In this document: in pieces, positions 31,412 to 36,223 of the stretch
Numbering within the stretch: position 1 is the first letter of the stretch
Layout: each line of letters starts with the position of its first letter
Assembly: GCF_018449525.1 (NCBI RefSeq)
Contig: NZ_JAAVUS010000016.1
Span: 1-36,223, forward strand
Length of the DNA: 36,223 nucleotides
Source of the DNA: Bradyrhizobium sp. dw_78
Lineage (GTDB): Bacteria; Pseudomonadota; Alphaproteobacteria; Rhizobiales; Xanthobacteraceae
Direction of reading: 5' to 3'
Notes under the pieces: model-generated
Told to the model about the DNA's origin: nothing
Database searches by the model: none
What the model saw: only the letters and a program-made list of their open reading frames with translations
Program-made: the position numbers and the translations under genes

Positions 31412-31427
31412 AGCAAGGACCGGGCCA
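31412..31427 (-). promoter_or_regulatory. Sigma-54 promoter of fliK-flgD
   Basis: On the minus strand the site reads TGGCCCGGTCCTTGCT. Against the RpoN consensus TGGCACG-N4-TTGCW only one base differs (C for A), and the GG and GC elements are 10 bp apart as required. Transcription would start at about 31402, giving a leader of roughly 25 bases before the GTG at 31376. FlbD, encoded in this window, is the expected activator. Confidence 0.85.
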
Positions 31428-31522
31428 GTCGGAAGGCGTATAAAATACCTATATATTTCAAATACTTGTTCTATTTCCGGCCGGGTCCGGGAGGCGGCGG
31501 CGCGGCAGCCCTTGCTGCCCGG

Positions 31523-31537
31523 CGGCAAGATTTGCCG
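31523..31537 (-). promoter_or_regulatory. CGGCAA-N3-TTGCCG palindrome, candidate FlbD enhancer
   Basis: CGGCAA (31523-31528), spacer GAT, TTGCCG (31532-31537): a perfect 6-bp inverted repeat. It lies about 96-110 bp upstream of the sigma-54 promoter, the normal enhancer distance. It shares GGCAA-N3-TTGCC with the site at fliF (28248-28260). Confidence 0.55.
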
Positions 31538-31689
31538 TTCGCATAGGGGCCAACCGGGTTCGCATCATTGCCTCATGGAAATGCGGCCTATATTAAAGGC
31601 CTGCTTTTCAACCGTTCCGGCAGGCGGATTTGCTACCCGGAACCGTCGGTTTGCGGCTGGACGCCGCGACCGCAGCGATGACCGGAACC

Positions 31690-32880
31690 ATGCGCAACAG
31701 TCTGGATCTCGAAGGCCGTCCGCAAGACACGAGGGTCGTGGTCGCCATGTCCGGCGGCGTCGATTCATCGGTGACGGCTGCGCTGTTGAAGTCCGAGGGT
31801 TACGACGTCGTCGGCATCACCTTGCAGCTTTACGATCATGGCGCCGCCACCCATCGCCGGGGGGCCTGCTGCGCCGGGCGGGATATTCACGATGCCCGCG
31901 ATGTTGCCGCGCGGATCGGCATTCCGCATTACGTTCTGGACTATGAGAGCCGCTTCCGCGAGTCGGTGATCGAAAGTTTCGCCGACAGCTACGCCTCGGG
32001 CCAAACCCCGGTGCCCTGCATCGAATGCAACCGCGCGATCAAGTTTCGCGATCTGCTCGATACCGCGCGCGAACTCGGCGCTTCGGCGCTCGCCACCGGA
32101 CATTACGTCGCCTCGCGCCGCCGGGCCGACGGCGCGCGCGCGTTGCTGTGCGCGGCCGATGCCGACCGCGACCAGAGCTATTTCCTGTTTGCGACCACGC
32201 AGGAGCAACTCGACTATCTGCGCTTTCCGCTCGGTGACATGACCAAGGCGCAGACGCGCGAACTGGCGCGGCGCTTTGAACTTGCGGTCGCGGAAAAGCA
32301 CGACAGCCAGGACATCTGCTTCGTGCCGACCGGGCGCTATACCGACATCATCGGCCGGCTGCGGCCGAATGCGATCGAGCCCGGTGACATCGTCGACCTC
32401 GACGGCCATGTCATCGGCCGTCATCAGGGCATCGTTCATTTCACCGTCGGCCAGCGCAAGGGCCTCGGCATCGCTTCCGGCGCGCCGCTATATGTCGTGA
32501 GGCTCGATGCCGAAAGCCGCCGCGTCGTGGTGGGGCCGCGCGAGGCGCTGCGGATGGATCGCATCGTGCTGCGCGACATCAACTGGATCGGCGGCGGCGA
32601 TCTCGCTCGCGCGGTCGGCAATGGGCTGGAGATCTTCGTGCGCGTGCGATCGACCCGCGCGCCGCAACCGGCCTGGCTGCGTGCGGCCGATGGCGGTTAT
32701 GAAGTCGAATTGGTGGCGGGCGAAGAGGGCGTGTCCCCCGGCCAGGCTTGCGTGTTTTACGACGCACCGGTGGGGCAAGCACGCGTGCTCGGCGGCGGCT
32801 TCATCCAGCGCGCCATGGCCACAAGGCGCGCGACAATGAAAGCCGCACCGCTGCCGCTCGTCGAAGCGATGCGCGGATAG
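31690..32880 (+). CDS. mnmA: tRNA-specific 2-thiouridylase MnmA
   Basis: MnmA installs the 2-thio group on U34 of Lys, Glu and Gln tRNAs, using ATP and sulfur relayed by the Tus/IscS system. The 396-residue protein shows the PP-loop MSGGVDSS (residues 20-27), the catalytic Cys in VPCIECN, the second Cys in SQDICFVP, and the GQRKGLGIA block. An internal ACCAGRD-like stretch (CCAGRDIHD) is typical of alphaproteobacterial forms. I place the start at 31690 (MRNSLDLEGR) on family resemblance; ATG 31678 is an alternative and ribosome binding sites are weak for both. It lies divergent from fliK, sharing the 300-bp gap. Confidence 0.95.
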   Translation: MRNSLDLEGRPQDTRVVVAMSGGVDSSVTAALLKSEGYDVVGITLQLYDHGAATHRRGACCAGRDIHDARDVAARIGIPHYVLDYESRFRESVIESFADSYASGQTPVPCIECNRAIKFRDLLDTARELGASALATGHYVASRRRADGARALLCAADADRDQSYFLFATTQEQLDYLRFPLGDMTKAQTRELARRFELAVAEKHDSQDICFVPTGRYTDIIGRLRPNAIEPGDIVDLDGHVIGRHQGIVHFTVGQRKGLGIASGAPLYVVRLDAESRRVVVGPREALRMDRIVLRDINWIGGGDLARAVGNGLEIFVRVRSTRAPQPAWLRAADGGYEVELVAGEEGVSPGQACVFYDAPVGQARVLGGGFIQRAMATRRATMKAAPLPLVEAMRG

Positions 32881-32896
32881 ATTTCAAGGCAGGGGC

Positions 32897-33541
32897 ATGG
32901 CTGGAGATATCGACCGCGCGGGGGTCGCAAAGGCGTATCAACGCTGGGCGCCGGTCTACGATCTCGTGTTCGGCAAGGTATTCGATCACGGCCGGCAGTC
33001 GACTATCGCGGAAGCCGACAGGATCGGCGGCCGGATTCTCGATGTCGGCGTCGGCACCGGGTTGTCGCTGTCGGATTACGCGCCGACGACGAAAGTCTGC
33101 GGCGTCGATATTTCCGAGCCGATGCTGCGCAAGGCGCAGCAACGGGTGCGCGCGCTCAAGCTTGCCAATGTCGAGACGCTGGCGGTGATGGATGCGAAGC
33201 ATCTCGCCTTTCCGGATTCGTTTTTCGACGCCGTGGTGGCGCAATATGTCATTACTGCGGTGCCGGATCCGGAAGCCACGCTCGACGATTTCATCCGCGT
33301 GCTGAAACCCGGCGGCGAACTGATCCTGGTCAATCACATCGGCGCCGAAAGCGGCCCGCGCCGTGTTTTCGAATTGGCCTTCGCGCCGCTGGCGCGGCGG
33401 CTCGGCTGGCGACCGGAATTTCCCTGGGCGCGGCTGGTCGCCTGGGCCGCCAAACATGGCGGCGTCAGCCTGGCGGAACGGCGGCCGATGCCCCCGATGG
33501 GGCATTTCTCGCTGATCCGTTACCGGAAATCTGGAATTTAA
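32897..33541 (+). CDS. pmtA: Phosphatidylethanolamine N-methyltransferase PmtA
   Basis: A 214-residue SAM-dependent methyltransferase of the Rhodobacter-type Pmt group, which methylates phosphatidylethanolamine to phosphatidylcholine. It starts with YQRWAPVYDLVFGKVFDHGRQ, then has the SAM motif I LDVGVGTGLSLS (about residues 48-59), VCGVDISEPML (motif II), FDAVVAQYVITAVPDPE, and LKPGGELILVNHIG. The C-terminal region is hydrophobic and basic, suiting membrane association. It starts 16 bp after mnmA, so the two may be co-transcribed. GGGGC precedes the ATG. Identity is from memory of Bradyrhizobium PmtA; ubiquinone-type methyltransferases are the alternative. Confidence 0.85.
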   Translation: MAGDIDRAGVAKAYQRWAPVYDLVFGKVFDHGRQSTIAEADRIGGRILDVGVGTGLSLSDYAPTTKVCGVDISEPMLRKAQQRVRALKLANVETLAVMDAKHLAFPDSFFDAVVAQYVITAVPDPEATLDDFIRVLKPGGELILVNHIGAESGPRRVFELAFAPLARRLGWRPEFPWARLVAWAAKHGGVSLAERRPMPPMGHFSLIRYRKSGI

Positions 33542-33579
33542 TTTACGGAACATCCGCGTGCGCCGGCCGTTTTGCCTGC

Positions 33580-33942
33580 ATGCAGATGAAACGCTCTTTA
33601 TTACTGTCATGTGTTCTGCTGGCCGCATCCGGCGCGGCGAGCGCGCAAGCGCCGCCCGCGCCGGCGACGCCCCCGGCCCGGACCGCGCCGCGTGTACCCG
33701 ATCGCGCAAACGGCTGCATGCCGACGCAAACGACGCCGCAGGGACGTGTCGCGCCGGAAGGCACGACCACGGGACAAAGCCAGGAACCGCTCGGCGACCG
33801 ATTGGCGAAGTCCGACGGCGTGCTTTGCCCGCCGGCAGGTGTCGACCCCGCGATGCGGGCGCCGGCCCCCAATGAAGGTAATATGCCGGTCATTCCGCCG
33901 CCCGGCAGCCCCGGCGGCGATCCCGACATCCGTCCGAAATGA
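33580..33942 (+). CDS. Small Pro-rich secreted protein
   Basis: A 120-residue protein with a clear Sec signal (MKRSLLLSCVLLAASGAASA, cleavage expected before QAPP). The mature part is Pro/Ala/Gly-rich, with two cysteines (NGCMPT and VLCPPAG) that could form a disulfide. No domain is recognised and no function is assigned. The first ATG is 33580, a second lies at 33586; neither has a good ribosome binding site. It is followed by a dispersed repeat and then the tRNA. Confidence 0.7.
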   Translation: MQMKRSLLLSCVLLAASGAASAQAPPAPATPPARTAPRVPDRANGCMPTQTTPQGRVAPEGTTTGQSQEPLGDRLAKSDGVLCPPAGVDPAMRAPAPNEGNMPVIPPPGSPGGDPDIRPK

Positions 33943-33964
33943 GCCTGTTCCCGCGACAGCTATG

Positions 33965-34086
33965 GGGTTTTCTCGGGCGAAAGCCCGCGACGGACGTGAT
34001 CCGGGTCGGATGCCGGCTGGCGCGGAGAAACCGCGCCAAAACAAGGACGGGGTGCCCCGGTTCTGATCGAATCAGAACCGAAAAGG
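33965..34086. repeat. Dispersed intergenic repeat, copy 3
   Basis: Runs from GGGTTTTCTCGGGCGAAAGC to a perfect inverted repeat CGGTTCTGAT-cga-ATCAGAACCG (34058-34080) and GAAAAGGC. The right half, from CCAAAACAAG onwards, matches the copy at 4262-4370, and the layout of the left half is similar but drifted. It lies 27 bp upstream of the tRNA promoter. Confidence 0.75.
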
Positions 34087-34112
34087 CGACGAGACCGATC
34101 CGCCGGGTTTGC

Positions 34113-34141
34113 TTGACAGGTCCTTGATCGGCTTCTTATAT
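34113..34141 (+). promoter_or_regulatory. Near-consensus sigma-70 promoter of the tRNA
   Basis: TTGACA (34113-34118), a 17-bp spacer, then TTATAT (34136-34141). Both boxes are near consensus and the spacing is ideal. Transcription would start about 40 bases before the tRNA at 34189. Strong promoters of this type are typical of tRNA genes. Confidence 0.88.
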
Positions 34142-34188
34142 GCCGCGCGTTCGCGATCGCGGCAGGCGAAGCCGATAGCGTGCGCCGT

Positions 34189-34265
34189 GGCGGGGTAGCT
34201 CAGCTGGTTAGAGCACGGGAATCATAATCCTGGGGTCGGGGGTTCGAGTCCCTCTCCCGCTACCA
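34189..34265 (+). tRNA. tRNA with CAU anticodon, probably elongator tRNA-Met
   Basis: A 77-nt cloverleaf: acceptor GGCGGGG, D arm GCTC...GAGC, anticodon stem CGGGA/TCCTG with loop ATCATAA (anticodon CAT, positions 34-36), variable loop GGGTC, T arm GGGGG-TTCGAGT-CCCTC, acceptor TCCCGCT, discriminator A and encoded CCA. The G1-T72 pair is a wobble, as are G28-T42 and G50-T64. The TAGCTCAG.TGGTTAGAGCAC and CATAATC..GGGGTC wording matches elongator Met rather than initiator. A lysidine-modified tRNA-Ile2 also has CAU and cannot be excluded from sequence alone. Confidence 0.95.
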
Positions 34266-34639
34266 CATCGCCACTAAAGCATTGAATTCAATAGAACTTG
34301 ATCTGTTGCTTCTGACATCGAAGGACGTCACACGACTATATCCACGGATACAATTTGGCAATGACAGCGAGCACTATACTGTCAGAAAGTAGTGGGGCTT
34401 GCGGACTCTGAGGTCCGAGCCCTGGTGCGCCCACCACTACCTAAGCCAGTCAAATGTTACGACGAGCTGAAAAGGCCGTTGACCGTTGGTGGCATTATTG
34501 GGGCCTTGAGTTGGGCTCTTCGGCTCCGGCAACTTGATGCCGCACTCACGCGCAACAGGATGTTTCGCGCGTCGCTCGCCACCGAGGCAGCAGCTCAGTC
34601 GGAATTTCCGCAATGGTTGTTTGAACCATGCGGCTGCAT
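34266..34639. other. Non-coding stretch after the tRNA
   Basis: No convincing gene is seen. The composition is less GC-rich than the rest of the window from 34266 to 34396. An open frame from 34392 to 34673 (93 codons) starts inside the tRNA-like fragment and has no recognisable domain; I treat it as chance or as remnant. No integrase is present. Confidence 0.5.
34397..34436 (+). other. tRNA 3'-end-like fragment, possible attachment remnant
   Basis: TCCGAGC-CCTGG-TGCGCCC-A-CCA (34414-34436) reads as the T loop, 3' T stem, 3' acceptor strand, discriminator and CCA of a tRNA, resembling from memory the tRNA-Lys ending with acceptor GGGCGCA. The 5' T stem is damaged (TGAGG instead of CCAGG) and no 5' half is present, so it is not a functional tRNA. 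Such fragments are left when elements integrate at tRNA 3' ends. Confidence 0.45.
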
Positions 34640-34938
34640 CAACGCCCGCTTAGGACGTTGGTATCCTCGATGACGCGCTTTATAACGATGGGGCGCAGAT
34701 TCCGGCTGACCATTTCATCAAGCCGCGCCTGGAAGTCGAACTCGCCTTCATCATGGGCGAGGGTCTGTCAGAACCCGGCGCGCGCATTTACGATGTCATG
34801 CAAGCTGTGGAGTTCGTCGTCCCTGCGCTCGAAATCATCGATTATCTTTTGTTGATCTGTCCGGTCGAGGTCGACGACGCCGCGTGCGCGCGAAACCACG
34901 CGCGCGCGGGGTGCTCCACGAATTGTCGGCGCCTTTAG
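34640..34938 (+). pseudogene. Remnant of 2-oxo-hepta-3-ene-1,7-dioate / 2-keto-4-pentenoate hydratase
   Basis: In the frame of 34660 the translation reads GILDDALYNDGAQIPADHF, then IKPRLEVELAFIMGEG, YDVMQAVEFVVPALEIID. These are the central metal-site blocks of the HpaH/MhpD hydratase family (aromatic or catechol meta-cleavage). A TAG lies just upstream (34654-34656) in the same frame where the family has conserved residues, and after ALEIID (about 34846) the sequence loses all similarity. About 65 of 260 residues remain. It is a broken gene, convergent with the racemase remnant. Confidence 0.7.
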
Positions 34939-34951
34939 CCCGCCCCCACTG

Positions 34952-35488
34952 CTATTTTGTCACAGCCCGTGCCCGGATGGCCTCTTCGTTCACTTCGATG
35001 CCTCACCCGGGACCGTTGGGCAGAATGAACTCGCCATCGACGATTTGGGGAGGCGTGACGACGAATTCGTCGCGCCAGCACACGCTGTCGACGTCCGTCT
35101 CCATGATCCGGAGATTCGGGACCGCGGCTGAGAAATGCGTGCTCATGACACTGGCGAGGTGGCCGTAGAAGTTATGCGGAGCAACGTTCACATCGTATGT
35201 TTCAAACATCGCTGCGATCTTCAACGATTCCGCGAAGCCGTTCCAAACGACGTCGACGATCGCGACATCGACGGAATATTCCGTGAAATACGGGCGGAAT
35301 ACCTGGCGCTCCAATAGAGTCTCACAGGACGCCAGCGAAAACGGGGCTTCCTGACGCAGGAGCCCGAGAGCCCGCGGATCATGGATGTCCAGTTCGAGCC
35401 ATCCGAACTTTTCTTCGCGCAGTTCTTTAGTCCCAAGCTTCGATGGTGCATTCTTATCGCACGATTCGAAGGATGCGTTATGGGACAA
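34952..35488 (-). pseudogene. Remnant of mandelate racemase/enolase-superfamily dehydratase
   Basis: From 35400 down to 35006 the minus strand encodes ELDIHDPRALGLLRQEAP, SLASCETLL..QVFRPYF, VDVAIVDVVWNGF, YDVNVAPHNFYGHLAS, and the ending FILPNGPG. These are C-terminal-half blocks of the mandelate racemase family, including the catalytic-His region. A TGA at 35003-35005 stands where the family has the Trp of GPGWG, and the frame then continues GIEVNEEAIRARAV to a TAG at 34952. The N-terminal half (about 200 residues) is missing. It is therefore doubly broken: 5' truncation plus a nonsense change. Confidence 0.8.
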
Positions 35489-36223
35489 GTTTTACATGGC
35501 TGTGCCACCACGACGGTGGCAGTCCGTCGTCACCGAGAGCGGCTTTCCCCACACCGAGGCGCGTGAGTTCAGGCCAGTTCTGTGAAGATGCTGCGATAAT
35601 CCGGATCGCGCCGTCCTCGCTCACCATGACAAGGCGGGTGAGGCGATCCCGGATTTGCTCAGGGAGCGATATCGAAGATTTCGTCTGCCAGGGTGTGTCG
35701 TTTTCCATGGTCATAGAGATGCCCTGGAACGGGACGCGCGACCAATATTGTCTCTATCACGACTCTGATGACAATCGTAATGGTCGCCTCGAATGACTGC
35801 GATTGGGGTCGGAAAGTTTGCGACGCTTCCGTGAAAACGTTTCCCGCTGTCGCGGCTGGCAGCAGACGAAAATTGTCGCGCGGGGAGGGGATGGCCACCG
35901 TGACGTCAGCCCGCGGCGGACCAAAGGCATTATTCTCTGCGGTCTCGTGTCGCCGCCCCTTCTCATCTCGCTCGGACGGTTTCGGGCGAAAGAGCACGCC
36001 ATCCAGATCGGCACGGGACCGGCGACTGCAGCATTATGATCGGTCATCTGCCTGGCGCGTTGGGGCAGGTCACTGTGTCGAACGCAAGCCAGAGCTTGCA
36101 GCGCGCGGCGATCAATCTCCACGATCATGCGAATGTTCGCCTGCATGATCGTCGGCCACGCCACGATCCGCGACGATTTTGATGTCAGCCCTTCCGCGCA
36201 CAAAGCAGTCGGAACCGATCCTT
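35489..36223. other. Decayed region with no recognisable intact gene
   Basis: Several short open frames exist, notably on the minus strand at 35478-35714 (78 codons), 35659-35997 (112 codons) and 35757-36203 (148 codons). They overlap each other in different frames, with no ribosome binding sites or domains I can name. Pieces of the 78-codon frame (SLPEQIRDRL..LVMVSEDGAIRI) and of the 112-codon frame look protein-like, suggesting fragments separated by frameshifts. I assign nothing. Confidence 0.4.

Noticed and set aside
31630..31689. Longer mnmA start at 31630
   Set aside because: The extra residues are unlike the family, which as I recall begins just before SLDLEGRPQDTR in relatives.
34392..34673. 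93-codon frame after the tRNA as a gene
   Set aside because: It starts within the tRNA-like fragment, lacks a ribosome binding site and has no recognisable domain.
34266..36223. Integrase or transposase expected beside a tRNA-linked island
   Set aside because: I looked for integrase and transposase motifs on both strands and saw none; only broken catabolic fragments are visible.
1..36223. CRISPR arrays, rRNA genes and intact insertion sequences
   Set aside because: No regularly spaced direct repeats, no rRNA-like sequence and no transposase gene were seen in the window.

Overview
The window looks like chromosomal DNA from an alphaproteobacterium of the Bradyrhizobium/Rhodopseudomonas/Afipia group. 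The grounds are the high GC, the Caulobacter-type flagellar operon fliF-fliG-fliH-fliN-flbD, a SciP (DUF1153) gene, a Rhodobacter-type pmtA, and several palindromic intergenic repeats that I recall as abundant in Bradyrhizobium. This placement is from memory and no search was run.

Layout. 1-2.5 kb: a left-truncated membrane-anchored protein, a small membrane protein, a DUF4112 protein, a strong terminator and a small conserved-looking gene. 2.7-4.2 kb: a tiny membrane protein and an msrA-msrB methionine sulfoxide repair operon. 4.26-4.73 kb: a nest of four or five different palindromic repeats. 4.7-5.9 kb: a Dda/RecD-like helicase. 6.0-22.7 kb: a large organosulfur region. It has five sulfonate/nitrate-type ABC binding proteins, two permease/ATPase pairs, two LLM flavin monooxygenases (one a textbook SsuD, one lacking SsuD's active-site residues), an acyl-CoA-dehydrogenase-fold protein resembling flavin monooxygenases, an aldo/keto reductase, a long YeiH-type putative sulfate exporter followed by a 51-residue membrane protein, and a flavin reductase. 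22.8-31.4 kb: flagellar genes on the minus strand (fliK-flgD, sciP, then fliFGHN-flbD), with a good sigma-54 promoter, two matching GGCAA-N3-TTGCC palindromes and CtrA-like boxes. 31.7-34.3 kb: mnmA, pmtA, a small secreted protein and a CAU tRNA with a near-consensus promoter. 34.3 kb to the end: a decayed stretch with a tRNA 3'-end-like fragment and remnants of two catabolic enzymes.

How the genes may work together. Sulfonates or sulfones would be bound by the exported proteins and imported by the two transporters. They would be cleaved by FMNH2-dependent oxygenases supplied by the flavin reductase, releasing sulfite and an aldehyde. The aldehyde could be reduced by the aldo/keto reductase and surplus sulfur oxyanion exported. 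In the flagellar part, the sequence supports a Caulobacter-like hierarchy: CtrA/SciP acting on fliF, and FlbD with sigma-54 acting on fliK-flgD while possibly repressing fliF.

The most novel-looking parts are the 7.5-13.7 kb operon with its two divergent oxygenases, the exporter plus small membrane protein pair, and the paired candidate FlbD sites.
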